NCBI GenBank assembly: GCA_963693365.1
Contig: CAVNZM010000014.1
Coordinates: forward strand, 186,001-250,000
Length of the DNA stretch: 64,000 bases
Direction: 5' to 3'
Origin: Amoebidium appalachense
Lineage: Eukaryota > Ichthyosporea
Made by a program: the position numbers and the translations under genes. Positions 1-20,284 of this stretch are shown piece by piece. Every line of letters begins with the position of its first letter. The first letter of the stretch is position 1. The notes below the pieces were generated by a model that did not search any database, was not told the DNA's origin, and was given only the letters and a program-made list of their open reading frames with translations.

Positions 1-320
1 TGCTTTCCCTCTCCCTCTCTTCTCCCCCCCTCTCCCCCCCCCCCCCCCCCCCCGCCCCCTCCTCCTCCTCCCGCACATATACACACAACAGCAACCCCCT
101 ACTCTTTCACACCCTATTTAAATCCTACAGACTAGAGATTGCCTGGATCCCACCCACATCACATCTCTTGTTCTCCACTTGCGAATGAGCTCTGCCTCCC
201 CACCCCCCCTCCCCCCCCCCCCCCCCCCCCCACCCCATCATTACTTGATACTATTTATGTAAATATTTTCAATTAATTTATGTAAATATTTTCAATTAAT
301 TTTTCACTTTTTTGAATCAG

Positions 321-9311
<8,991 letters not shown>

Positions 9312-9574
9312 GTGAATGCGAGGTTAGAAGAAATGTGTATTGTTAGTAGTATATTATTTTTTACGGATCTTTAGTACATGTACATAGCCTATATACCGCA
9401 AGGTTGTCTTTTCTTCTTTTTTAATTTTTTTTTTAAGGCTTTCTCACTGTTATGAGTGTAATATTGAGCGATATATTTAAGCATATATGAACGAATGATA
9501 TGTAGCAACGGCGTTTTTCCAGCCACTGCAATAGATGCCAGCAATCACTTTGTTTTCGAATGCCACAGAAAGAA

Positions 9575-9580
9575 AATAAA
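9575..9580 (+). promoter_or_regulatory. AATAAA polyadenylation signal of the RasGEF gene
   Basis: A canonical AATAAA hexamer lies 264 bases after the RasGEF stop codon, at the end of an AT-rich stretch. It is the best candidate 3' end for that transcript. Confidence 0.55.
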
Positions 9581-10828
9581 AGTGTAGCATGCTGTACACT
9601 TCTCTATCGGCTCGCCCACCAAACTCAGGGGGGAAGGAGAGGGGGGGAAGGTGAGGTGGAGGGACACGTGGAACCTCAGGTGTGGGGTGATGTGATAATG
9701 CTCGTAGATATTCATTGTTATTTGATGCGATTCCATCTTCTTTGCATTGTTTGGTGAGATCCGGTACAACGAGGGTCTGAGGTGGTTTGATTCACATCTT
9801 TCGATCAGAGTTGCCACGATGGACAGTGGGATGGAACCCCCTTCCCCTTCTCCCCCCTTCCCTCCCTGCCCGGCAAGCAGCTGAGCTTAAGCTCCTACAC
9901 GTGTGTCAATAAGACAACCCTACAGCTGTCTAGCTGTGCCACGAAAGCACAAGTGTACGCGTACATGGGCACCTATGATACACAAGAGACGTGCACGGTA
10001 CCTGCACCCGCCGGTTACACACAAAAACATCGCCGGCAACTAACGTTAATACTATGTGCAAAAGCGCCACCAACGTTGATTTCGCCGAATGCACTCATAA
10101 TTATAACGATACTTGCGCTACCAAATGGCAACACATGCGCGCGCCAGCACATACACAGCTAGCCAAGCCTCTTTAAAGATCACGGTACACACTCAGCCTA
10201 GGCTACTTATACGTGTGTAAGTGCCCACATACATGTTATGCCCACCAGCAGTCGTGCACATCTGTAAGTGCCTGCTTCCTACTGTGCTCTTCTCTCACCT
10301 CACAATAAGAGCAAACCCAAGCAGCCTCTAGTTATAGGTTGCCACAGTGCAATGAATAGTACTATAAAGACGTACGTGTGTATACCCTAAATAGAGATGA
10401 AGATTGTGACATGGAACATGGCCAGCAACAACACAAAACTATTGACAACCCGAAAGTGTGACCAAGCACTGTCTCCTCAGACCTTGCACCCGGCAACCGA
10501 GTTTCCAGTTCAACAGGGACATAGCCCCAAATATATATATTTGTGAGCACCAGGCCCATAGTTCGGGTGCACTCATCCAAGAGTCATCTTCACCCATATA
10601 TATATGCGCAAAATATACTTCAGCCCACCGGCCATATAGCCACAGTGGAATATCGGACCCATGGACAGGTCTCATACGTGGGGCCAAATGGCCGGGCCTC
10701 CCTGCCTGCAGGGTGCCCTATACGTGCGTAGCTTCATCAGTAAAATCAACATTCAAAAACGAAACAATACATGTATAATGACTATTAATCTCCAACCTAC
10801 GAAAATCATATCCACTCAAGATCCAGAT
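9581..10828. other. Intergenic region between convergent RasGEF and bZIP genes
   Basis: No coding signal recognised. It contains short ATATATAT runs (about 10530-10610) and otherwise unique, moderately AT-rich sequence. Confidence 0.6.
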
Positions 10829-11548
10829 CTATGCCTGGCCAACGGTGATGGTAGGTATTGTAGCAGTGCGCGGGGCCATGCATGCCTTGTGTGCAAGCAC
10901 CTCCTCCCTCAGGCCTGCCAGCATGTCCTGCAGTTTCTGCACCTCACTGTGCAGCGCCCTGTTTGTGTCCTCCAGCCCATCTGTCAACTCCTTCAGCTGT
11001 GAAAACCGATCCATCTTCTTTCTGCGGCACTTGGATGCAGCTGCACGGTTCTGTGCGCGCCTGCGCTCTCTCTTCTCCTCAGGTGTGAGCTCGCCGCGGC
11101 GAGGTCTGCGGGATCTAACTGTTTCGCGCTGGTCAGAGGGGGAGGGAAGACCATAGCTGTCGCCAAAAAACGATTGTGTGTCGCTGAAAATATCCATTGT
11201 GTCTGTGGGGCTCGTACAGTCACTCAACGCGCTCGCAGACGCGCTCACGGTCAGCGGTGCTAGTGTCTCGGGCACGGCACGTGTGTCTGTGCCGTAAAGA
11301 TAGGAACCGTGCACGGGTACGCGTGTAGAATCCATGACGGGCTCTGGTAGTGCTGTTTCACTGTGTGCCTCCTGCAGTTGTTTTTCAAACTCGTTAAAAA
11401 GTTTGTCTGGTGAGAACTCGGAGGGTGTAACAAAAAATGGGTTTGTCTCTGTGAGGTAATCAACAGCCGCGTTGACAACTGCTGTGGGTATGCGGTCCTC
11501 TGAAATACCGGGCGCCCCCAAGTTCAACGTTAGCCTGCGTTCAACCAT
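10829..11548 (-). CDS. bZIP transcription factor, ATF/AP-1-like
   Basis: Intronless 239-residue nuclear DNA-binding protein. Residues 157-178 form a basic region with the signature N167-x-x-A170-A171-x-x-C174-R175, as in Jun/Fos/ATF families. A leucine zipper follows with leucines in exact heptads at 185, 192, 199, 206 and 213, ending close to the C-terminus. The first 150 residues are acidic and Ser/Thr-rich, probably an activation or regulatory region. The ATG at 11548 opens the longest frame and a TATA-like element lies about 80 bases upstream. Proteins with this basic region usually bind TGACGTCA or TGAC/GTCA sites as dimers; several perfect TGACGTCA octamers occur in this window. Subfamily (ATF, Fos, Jun) cannot be settled by eye. 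Confidence 0.93.
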   Translation of the reverse strand: MVERRLTLNLGAPGISEDRIPTAVVNAAVDYLTETNPFFVTPSEFSPDKLFNEFEKQLQEAHSETALPEPVMDSTRVPVHGSYLYGTDTRAVPETLAPLTVSASASALSDCTSPTDTMDIFSDTQSFFGDSYGLPSPSDQRETVRSRRPRRGELTPEEKRERRRAQNRAAASKCRRKKMDRFSQLKELTDGLEDTNRALHSEVQKLQDMLAGLREEVLAHKACMAPRTATIPTITVGQA

Positions 11549-11624
11549 TTTGTTTTCGTTGTTTTTTGACTTTCACTGTTACACGATAGAAGATAAACTA
11601 AACCGTTTTTGTGTGCGTCACCGA

Positions 11625-11631
11625 TTATATA
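11625..11631 (-). promoter_or_regulatory. TATA-like box of the bZIP gene
   Basis: On the minus strand this reads TATATAA, 77 bases upstream of the bZIP ATG, a plausible core-promoter position. Confidence 0.5.
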
Positions 11632-12642
11632 CTGGGAGTCGTCTGAAAGTGATTGGGTTTTTGTTACATCGCTGAGTCAATCCCCAGGAGCGACTTATAA
11701 CCGCGTGATTTGCATCGAATCTGATCGTGTTTTGTTTAAAGTTGTGTGAACCAACCGAAAGCTAGGGCTAAACAAATATAGGACACAAATGTTAAGCGTT
11801 TCGTCTTTTGATATTTGATAAAGTATGCAGCACATTTTTTTTTCTAATAAGAAAGAAAAAAAAAGGGAAAGTTTAGAAAATAGATGTGGTGAACTACTTT
11901 TGAAACAACAACTTTTCTTTAACTGATCAAGAGTCACCTGACCTTTCTGACCAATCCATAAAGTTCCAGGGTCACTAACAAATACCGGCGAATTCATTCC
12001 AAGGGTCAAACCTTGGCCCCAGCTCAGCCAGCCTCGGGCCCTCGGCCCTTAAAAAAAAAAAAAAAAGTATTGACAACTACTGTGCGTAAATCAGTAAACA
12101 TATGATTATTGTTTTGTATTTAATAACCCTTATAACTAAATTTTTATATATTTGTGTAAATTATGAATTTGTCCTGGGTGTGCAACTTGCAAGCGAAAGT
12201 ACGATGAGCCACGTTAACACATGCATGGTTTTCATTGGTTCTTTGTGACGTAAATCGGTGTCATTGTCCAAGGACCAGGGCTGCAACAAAAAATTATGAT
12301 GCTGCTTTACGCTTGAAGACGCCGAGTACAGCTTACAAGTAGGTATCCAAATCCTTATAGTACTTGATAAACCTATTTCTAGTATTCCATGTATCTTGAT
12401 TCCTAAGCTACTGTGGTGCTCGGCGCTTTACCTAATACGGAAACTCAGATCTAGACAAGCTGAAGGCTAGATCAAAGCGCAAAGCAGCAATTCCTTTGCC
12501 GTGACGTCTATCCAATCCATTAAATTGACATAAACGCAATTTGATTGGTCGCCTAAAAGGGCACTAACCATATATGGCTAACACTGAACAATGCACTGAT
12601 TGGTCGCCCTGACAAGGTCCGGAAACCCGCGGCCGAAGTCAC

Positions 12643-12684
12643 TAGGCCAGGCTCCTACTCTGTCCGGAGTAGGAGGCCCTGGCC
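12643..12684. repeat. Imperfect palindrome
   Basis: GGCCAGGCTCCTACTC, a 6-base spacer, then GAGTAGGAGGCCCTGGCC. The arms pair almost fully and could form a hairpin. Function unknown. Confidence 0.7.
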
Positions 12685-12974
12685 GAAGTCCGACGAACCT
12701 CCTGAGTCCCCAGCTGGCACACATCCACGGCCAACAAGCACGCACGCACGTGCACGTGAAACGCATGTCACAGAAGACCCGTGTGGATCCGGATACATTC
12801 ACGACCGGTGCCACATATATCTGAATACAGTATTCAGACAGCTCACGCCGTCAGCTCACACATTTGATCGTCCGAACATATTGGCAGGGTTCCACACGTG
12901 TGTGCACGCACATGTATATGCACACAATGTGTATGCACACACGCACACACACATGTACACACGTGCACACACAT

Positions 12975-13024
<50 letters not shown>

Positions 13025-13492
13025 GGTACTCTCTCGCCCACAGTTAGATCTCGCTCTCTTTCTCCCCACACCTAGGCTGTCTCTCGCCTCAATCATGCAC
13101 ACTGCGCACATGCGCACGTGCACACACACATCACGCCCACACAGGTCCGCACTGTCACACACACGTGGCACACTGGCACACACAAACGTCAAATACAAAC
13201 ACACATCTATGGCGGTGTGCACACACACACACACACACAGACGCACGCACGCATGCACCGTGACGCACGCACGGACGCACGCACACATATGAAACCGCGC
13301 ACATAAAAGCCAATTCCTGAACTTAGCAGTACAAACAACAAAACGTCGACGTCTACTACACATGCGCCGGTACCGGTACCATGCAGCAACCACATGGCAT
13401 TGCACAAACACACATTTATTTATTCGACACATCACACACACATCACTCATTCACACACGCACGGGCCGCATGCACACACACACACACACAGT

Positions 13493-13536
<44 letters not shown>

Positions 13537-13664
13537 TAACAATCCACACAAACAACACGCACACGCACACGCGCGCAGACACACACGAGCAGTAACACGA
13601 TTGACAACATTCTCGGGCCCATCCCATGATTTGAAGCGCTGATACGGAACAAATATACTATTGG

Positions 13665-13716
<52 letters not shown>
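13665..13716. repeat. Poly-G tract
   Basis: Uninterrupted run of about 52 G in gene-free DNA. Confidence 0.95.
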
Positions 13717-13717
<1 letters not shown>

Positions 13718-14193
13718 ACTGTCGTAGGCGTGAAAGACCTACCGAAAATTACTGTGCTTGACTTCATGTTTGATTAACTCTGGCGAGTTTCTACTGTTGC
13801 AAAAGTGTATGGATTACCTGGACAAAAAATTATTACAATCTCATAATACTGACCAATATGTAAGGTGCGCCTAAAAACAAACCGAAAAATCGAGAAGGGG
13901 AAAAAAAAAAAAAAAAAAAAGAAAATTAAAAACGTAAAATCGTTGTATCTCCACAAATAATATCGTGTACGTTATATCTCCACATCAGGCTAGTTTCAAT
14001 GCTATTACATCGTTATCTACATGTGTATCCTTTGGGGTGGAAGTACTGTTGCCGCCTTGGTGCTGACACATCATCACACATACACTGTCGTTACTACAGC
14101 ACATTCCCACTGAGGTGGTAAGCTAAGTAAGGGAAAGGGGGGGAGGGGGGGGGGGGGGAGGGGGGGAACACTACCTCTAGCTAGGGTTAGCAT

Positions 14194-14253
14194 GGAGGGG
14201 GGGGGGGGGGGGGGGGGGGAGGGAGGGGGGAGGGGAGGGGGGGGGGAGGGGAA

Positions 14254-14301
<48 letters not shown>

Positions 14302-14431
14302 CTGGGGATAGGATCATTCAAGGGGGCTTTTTGGTATTTCCTCCCTCTCCCGCCTATCCCCCCCTCCCCACCCCCCCCCTCCCTCCCCTTCTCCCCCACC
14401 CCCCCCCCCCCCCCCTCTCCCACCCCCTCCC
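14194..14431. repeat. Long G-rich tract followed by complementary C-rich tract
   Basis: About 110 bases of nearly pure G (14194-14301), a short spacer containing GGGGATAGG, and then a C-rich stretch containing CCTATCCCC. The two halves are roughly complementary. Confidence 0.7.
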
Positions 14432-15235
14432 CCCCTTTTCTTACCAGTATTGAAGTAATTGTTGTTAGATTTCAAAATTGGTAATATCCAGATTGCTTTG
14501 TATCCGAGGGTGGAGGAATAACGTTTGTGTGTTGATAATCGCAAGTTGGCTATGCATGAATGACATGCCATGTGTGCACGTGGCCAGGTCGAATGCCCAT
14601 ATTGGTTGTGGCATCTAGAATAGAATCTAGAATAATCCATGGACAATTAATCACTCGTACATGTGTTCTCCAAGACACGTGGACTATACACTCGTACGTG
14701 TTTCCGCCTGCATGGCTGTAGCTCACAATTTGGTGAATGCTTAACCCCATAGCTAATACGTGATTATACATGATGGTGAAGTTCTAGAAATTCCACCTTT
14801 GAATTATCGTTTTTGGTATATCCCTTTGGAATCCGACATCCGATGAAGCTATATACGGTTTTTTTGAATTTGAAATCGGGGGGGGGGGGGGGGCACCTGC
14901 TCGAGGAGCCTGGTGGTGGTCCCTCCCCTCCCCCTCCCCAAGCTGCTGGGGGGGGGGGGGGGGGGGGGGGAGAATACGGGGAGTTAGAAGATTTTGAGAT
15001 CGAGAAAGTGTGCCACACGTGTGTGCGCGTGCATCATGATATGTCACCACATACCATCGTGAGTCTGCGTGTGTATGATGTGTGTGCCTGCATGCGCATG
15101 TGTGTGTGCCTGCGCGCACGAGTTGCAATTCTGTTTTTGTCCTGTCTATCTGGTTTATACTGTGCGTGCGCGTGCCCGCACGCGCGCGTGCATGTGTGTG
15201 CTCACTGTGGATGTGTGCGTGTGTGCGGGCGCCGC

Positions 15236-15237
<2 letters not shown>

Positions 15238-15296
<59 letters not shown>
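15238..15296. repeat. (TG)n microsatellite
   Basis: TG dinucleotide run of about 58 bases flanked by TG-rich degenerate sequence (15060-15390). Confidence 0.95.
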
Positions 15297-15297
<1 letters not shown>

Positions 15298-15781
15298 CGT
15301 GCGTGTGTGCGTGCGTGCGGGCGTGCGTGTGTGACTCACGTTGTGTGCCACGGTGTGTGCGTGTGCCAGTGTGTGACATGTACATACAGTAGCAGGGAAT
15401 GGCATGCTGATTTGAACGTGCACGGTTTAGTGATGGCTAAGGGGATGCTATGATGTCGTGTCTTGTCCGAGTGCATGCACCATGGCCAAGATAATTGATA
15501 CCAACAAGGTGACGTATATGTAGAGAAGGTGCCAATGCATTTATGTTTTCAAGTTGATATCCAACTACATACCAATTATCATCATTTTTGGGCCGATTCC
15601 TCCTCCCCTCCCCCCCTCCCCATGGGTGGTGGTGGTGGTTGGGCCCGGGGGGGACCCACCTGCTCGGAGGGGTGGTGGCCCCCCGCCCTCCCCCTCACTG
15701 TAGTGGGCCTCCCCCCCCCCCCCCCCCTCCCCCCCAAAAACTTACTCCCCCTCCCCGTTTCAATATATAGCTAGGACCAAG

Positions 15782-16076
15782 GAACCTTAAACCAACCTCC
15801 GTATCTACCATTTTAAACCCGATCGAGGTTGATCCGATCGAGGATTTCAAATGGGCCTGGTGCGGCTTGTGTATCTCTCGAATCTATCGATTACATTTAC
15901 GCAATCGAGGGTGTGACGTCATCTGGGCCTCTTTTTACGTCACACCCTCGATTGCGTAAATGTAATCGATAGATTCGAGAGATACACAAGCCGCACCAGG
16001 CCCATTTAATAACCTCGATCAGATCAACCTCGATCGGGTCTCAAATGGTAGATACGGACCTTGCTTTAACATTCTA
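15782..16076. mobile_element. Foldback/MITE-like element with ~135-bp terminal inverted repeats
   Basis: The arm from about 15782 to 15919 is repeated in reverse complement from 15937 to about 16076, with only a 17-base spacer. The inner ~75 bases of each arm (from ATGGGCCTGG inward) look identical; the outer part has a few substitutions and small indels. No ORF lies inside. The centre carries TGACGTCA at 15914-15921. This is the architecture of a foldback or MITE DNA element, though no target-site duplication is obvious. Confidence 0.8.
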
Positions 16077-16390
16077 GACCCCGCTACCCACAGTAATATA
16101 TTTGCCTGGTATCTCAAAAGTGAGTGACCCCTTATAAGTGGCTGGTGTTCTTAAGGTGGACGGTATCTCTATCATTGTAAGTGTGCAGGCTTCAAGTTGG
16201 TAAATGTTACTGGCAATGTGTTTGATGGTGTCCGAGGTGCAACCGTGGACTGAACCGCAAAAAAACAGAAACTATTAATATCAAAAAGCTAAGCGCTACT
16301 AATAACAATAATATTATCTCGTTGTGTCTATGGCGATTGCACTACATATCCATTCTTGGCCGTGTCTGACGCCCCGCAAAAAGATCATCC

Positions 16391-16678
16391 ATGTACGTTT
16401 CATATGCGCAGCAGATGAAAGATGTTTCACGGATCACTTCGGGCGCAGGCAGCCGGGCGGCCCATGACGTCACGGGCCGCGGCGTCAGGCGCAGCCGCAG
16501 CGGCGGCTGACATCGGTCTGGCGCAGCGTGTACACAGCGCCTGACGTCAGGCGCCACCAGCGCCGGTATTTCCGGCGCAGCACACTGCAGATGCAGGCCA
16601 CCTTCGTTTTCGCCGTGTGCTGCACGTACGGTTTTTGTTAGCACGATTGCGTTTTCGGTGGCTAGCACACGGCGGCTC
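16391..16678 (+). repeat. Split direct repeat A1
   Basis: 288 bases, matching A2 apart from one substitution and an 11-base insertion (GTGTACACAGC). It carries two perfect TGACGTCA octamers (16465-16472 and 16542-16549), the second within the 18-base palindrome GCGCCTGACGTCAGGCGC. It ends just before the gag ATG and probably holds the element promoter. Confidence 0.9.
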
Positions 16679-16682
16679 AAGT

Positions 16683-16755
16683 ATGGAAGTAGACCCAACA
16701 GACAATGGCCCTGCAGCACAGGCAGGGCAGGAGGCGCGCCCTCCTGTGCAGGACG

Positions 16756-16800
<45 letters not shown>

Positions 16801-17862
16801 TTGCCCTGACCCCTGAGCTGGCAGCGACCATTCGCATGTTTGCTTCTGAGGTGGCCAACGCGACCCGTCAGGCCCTGCAGGCCAGCCCGGCCCCCCCTTC
16901 CCAGCAAGATCTTCTCCTGCGCGCCTTCCCCCACCTCGTCAACCTTGGCGGGGGCGGAACCGGTAGGAACCCCCCTGTCACGGGGCCCCCTGCCGCTGCG
17001 GCGGGGGCCGTGGATGCTGTAGAGCAACCCCCCGGCAACGCCAACAAGCGCCCCCGTCGAGGAGGACCCTCAGGGCGGCGACATGCACCAGCTGCCTCCG
17101 CCGCCCAATGCCCTGCAACTGGCCGTTTGGGGGGCCAGCCAGCGCAGCCAGTCGAACCCACCCTGCCCCCACCTGTCCCCGGAGGTCCGGGGGGCTGCCA
17201 TCTTCGAGCCTATGTAGCATTTCGCTTTACTCGACCTGCTGCCGCCCACGGGCTCTTCTGTCCACACGCAGCGCCAGCCGGTTTCCCTGCCTGGCCTGCC
17301 TGCTGGCACGGTTGTGCTGCAGACGCCTGGCACCCAGCGCCAGCCCGCCCTGTGCCCGGACCTGCAGACCTACCTGCGCTGCATCTTGCAGCTGCTACGC
17401 CTACGCATCAACGCCGACGCCCCCGTCACGGCCCTGCTGGCCCACGCCGAGTTTGTGGCCACTGAGTTGGCACCCGAGTACCAGTGGGCTGCCATCATGC
17501 GCTGGGAGGATGCACACCGCCGGTCGTGCGCTGCCTCTGGCCGCCCACTCGACGCACCCGACGCTGTGCAGCTGGCCGTGTCCCTGTCTGGTGCCCGCCT
17601 GCACCAGGCACCCACCGCTCCCCGCACACCCCGGCAGCCTGCCTCTGGGGGGGCCACAGCCAGCCCTCGCGCCAGCCCGGCCCCTGCTGCGGATGAGATA
17701 TGCCGGGGCTTCAACACGGCCAAGGGCTGCACCAGGAAGGGACCCAACCCTTGCCGCTACAAGCACGCCTGCCTGAAGTGCGGCTCAGCGGCGCACGGCG
17801 CACACGCCTGCCCTCCCAACCCAGCCAACGGGGCGGGGGAAGGGGGGGCCAACCCGGCTTAG
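16683..17862 (+). pseudogene. Gag-like ORF of the Ngaro-like element, disrupted
   Basis: The ATG at 16683 opens a frame with a poly-Gln run ((CAG)n at 16757-16796) and a helical segment. Near 17041-17056, at a run of C, the coding character moves to another frame. That frame then meets an in-frame TAG at 17215-17217 and continues to TAA at 17860-17862. The C-terminus has a Cys/His cluster (C-x7-C-x6-C-x4-H, then C-x2-C-x4-H-x4-C) resembling the zinc-knuckle tails of DIRS/Ngaro Gag proteins. The frameshift plus stop indicate decay, or sequencing error at a homopolymer. Confidence 0.7.
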
Positions 17863-19580
17863 GGGGCCCAGCCCCCTTTCGGGCAGGGGCTGACGTCCGC
17901 GCTGGGCCTGCCCTCTCCGTTGCCCTGCGGGGCCCATGGTCGCCCCCCCCAGCGGCACCACCACAGACCGTATCTGTCCCCAACTTCCGCCGTTTGTTTG
18001 AGTTGTTTCCGCACCCCGACAGTGCGTTTCAGCAGGCTCTGCTCCGCGACTTAGAGCTGGGCTTCTCGGTCGGTTACTTCGGCGAGCGGGTCACCCGGGT
18101 GGGCCGAAACCACCCGTCCGCGCTGGCGGCCCGTGAGCAGCTTGCAGCCGACATTGCGAAGGAAGTGGCATGCGGCCACATCCTGGGCCCCTTCACCCGC
18201 GACGAGATGGTGGCCCTTTATCCTTATTTTGTATCCTCGCCCCTCGGGGCAGTTCCCAAAAAGGGCGGCACGGGCGTCCGCCGCATCCACGACCTTTCCT
18301 TCCCGCGTGGCTCCAGTATCAACGATGGGGTCGATTACCCGGATCAGCTGGAGTACATCACCATCCGCACGGTGATGCAAACAGTAGCTCGGCTCGGCCA
18401 GGGCTGCTTCCTCGGGGCATACGACGTGAAGGGTGCCTTTCGTCACGGCCCGGTGCACCCAGACGACCAGCCACTGCTGTCGTTCCAGCTGCTAGGCGCG
18501 TTCTATGTGGAGACCCGCCTACCGTTTGGCTTGCGGTCCAGCCCAGCGTTCTGGGAACGCATAGCTCAGGCCCTGCAGCACTTCGCCCACGCCCTCAACG
18601 CCACAGAGACACAGCATTTTGTGGACGACTTCTTTTTCGGCGGCCGTACGGTGCAAGAGTGCGCCTTCAACATGCTGGTGTTTCGGTGGGTGTGCTCGAA
18701 GGTGGGTGTTACGCTTGCCGACGACAAAGTGCAGCTGCCCTCACACACGCTCATCTACTCTGGGCTCGAGTGGGACACTCTGCGCATGGAGGCCCGCTTA
18801 CCTGCCGTCAAGCTGACCGAGCTCCGGGCCCTGCTAGCCGATTGGCGGGGTCGCACCAAGGCCACTGTTCGAGACCTACGGTCCCTGTGCGGCAAGCTCA
18901 TGTGGTGTGCTCAGGTTGTGGCGCTGGGGCGTGCCCGTGCCTTTCTTCAACGCTTGCTTCATCTGCTGGCGGAGGCTGAGAGGGCCGGCCTAGGGCCCCA
19001 CCACCACATCCGTGTCTGCGCCGACGCACGAGCCGACGTTGTGCTGTGGTCGGAGTTCCTCCCCGAGTGGAACGGCATACGTGTGCTTACCCCCCCCGTG
19101 CATCACATGTTCACCACAGATGCGGCCGGCAGCATAGGATGCGGTGGCTACTGGGGTCAAGCGTGGTTTCACCTAGCATGGACGGACCATTGGCGCACGG
19201 TCATTGCTGGCGGAGATGTGTGGGCTTCCGTGCTGTTTGAGCTGGCTGGCATTGCCGTGGCCCTGGCCTGTTGGGGTCCCAGCTGTCGCAACAGCCACAT
19301 ACGCGTGCTCACCGATAACGACGGTGAAGTATCTACGATCGCGTCCCGTCACTCCCCCGTCCCTGCCATTGCCCGGGTGCTGCGTCTCATCACGCTGATG
19401 GAAATGCGCTACACGGTGCTGGTCTCGGCCAAGCACATCCCTGGCGTGGAAAACTCGATTGCGGATGCCATCTCGCGAGCACAGTGGGCCACTTTCGACC
19501 GGCTGCACCCGTGGCACGCACCAGTCCCAACACCCGCGCCTGAGTGGCTAGCGGGGTGGTTTGCTGCCCCTCTCTCGTGA
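17700..19580 (+). CDS. Reverse transcriptase-RNase H of the Ngaro-like element
   Basis: A 626-codon open frame. The conserved part starts near 17980. RT motifs include LGAVPKKGG, IHDLSFPRG, AYDVKGAFRHGPVHP, LPFGLRSSPAFWERI and the catalytic box FVDDFF. RNase H follows with TTDAAGSIGCGGYWG, ELAGIAVALA and LTDNDGEV, then HIPGVENSIADAISR. DIRS-order RTs typically have this RT-RNase H layout. The first 160 bases overlap the gag end in the -1 frame, so the real start is uncertain and expression by -1 frameshifting is possible. No internal stop. Confidence 0.92.
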   Translation: MPGLQHGQGLHQEGTQPLPLQARLPEVRLSGARRTRLPSQPSQRGGGRGGQPGLGGPAPFRAGADVRAGPALSVALRGPWSPPPAAPPQTVSVPNFRRLFELFPHPDSAFQQALLRDLELGFSVGYFGERVTRVGRNHPSALAAREQLAADIAKEVACGHILGPFTRDEMVALYPYFVSSPLGAVPKKGGTGVRRIHDLSFPRGSSINDGVDYPDQLEYITIRTVMQTVARLGQGCFLGAYDVKGAFRHGPVHPDDQPLLSFQLLGAFYVETRLPFGLRSSPAFWERIAQALQHFAHALNATETQHFVDDFFFGGRTVQECAFNMLVFRWVCSKVGVTLADDKVQLPSHTLIYSGLEWDTLRMEARLPAVKLTELRALLADWRGRTKATVRDLRSLCGKLMWCAQVVALGRARAFLQRLLHLLAEAERAGLGPHHHIRVCADARADVVLWSEFLPEWNGIRVLTPPVHHMFTTDAAGSIGCGGYWGQAWFHLAWTDHWRTVIAGGDVWASVLFELAGIAVALACWGPSCRNSHIRVLTDNDGEVSTIASRHSPVPAIARVLRLITLMEMRYTVLVSAKHIPGVENSIADAISRAQWATFDRLHPWHAPVPTPAPEWLAGWFAAPLS

Positions 19581-20284
19581 TGGGGCTGGGCCGAGCCCCC
19601 TCCCCTGTTCCTTTGCCTTCGTATTGGGCTTGGCGTGTGGGTTGTGGGGGGCACCGACACCCCCCCTTCCCCCCTTCCCACTTTGTATATCGCACGAGTC
19701 ATGTTCTGCAGTGGCGGCCGGGGCCGGCCCCCCCCCCCACTACACGAATTCGCTCGGATTCCCTCACTCACCCGGTGGAGTGTTTGGGACAATACATTAC
19801 GGTCTTACGGTGTACACACGGTGTGCCTCTTTGTTCGGTGCTGGCCCGCAGTGCCAACTGCTTGTGGCGTGTCCTGCCCCCCCCCCCCCCCCCCCCCCCC
19901 CCTCCTTCCCTCCCCCCAACCCCCCCAACCCCACCCTGCCACCCCTCCACCCGCCCCTTCGATCGTGCATGCTTAACCTCGGTGTTACACACACAGGCTC
20001 ATACACACACACCCACACACTAGCGCACACACACGCACGCCTACACCGCGGCTTGTGCGCGCATACCCCCCCCTCCCCCTTCCCCCCGCCCTCCCTGCCA
20101 GCGCTGCATGCATCCTCTGCCCTTTAGCTACGCCCCCCCCCCCCCCCCCCCCCCCCCCCCTTGTTTGCCTGCCTGTGCACCCGCTTGCCTGCCGCCCACC
20201 CCGCTCGTTGCCTTTACCCCCCCCCCCCCCCCCCCCCTGGGACTCTAGGCATGATGCTCACACAGCTCTGTCCCTGCAGGTGGC
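19581..20284 (+). other. Low-complexity spacer between RT and recombinase ORFs, possible intron
   Basis: Contains three long poly-C runs and a CA-rich stretch, no coding signal. It ends in CTGTCCCTGCAG immediately before the recombinase frame, which has no ATG near its start. This resembles a polypyrimidine tract plus 3' splice site, so the recombinase may be expressed from a spliced transcript. Confidence 0.45.

Larger units (their letters stand above)
11632..15781. other. Gene-free region rich in simple repeats
   Basis: No protein or RNA gene recognised. 12000-12850 is unique sequence with ATTGG/CCAAT boxes and a palindrome at 12643-12684. 12900-13600 is CA-rich. 13665-13716 is poly-G. 14135-14430 has long G then C tracts. 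15238-15296 is (TG)n. 14880-15010 and 15600-15730 are two similar G/C-rich patches sharing CACCTGCTCG. Confidence 0.6.

Noticed and set aside
17108-17776. 222-codon ORF in a third frame of gag
   Set aside because: GC-rich shadow; the zinc-knuckle frame and poly-Gln frame carry the protein-like features.
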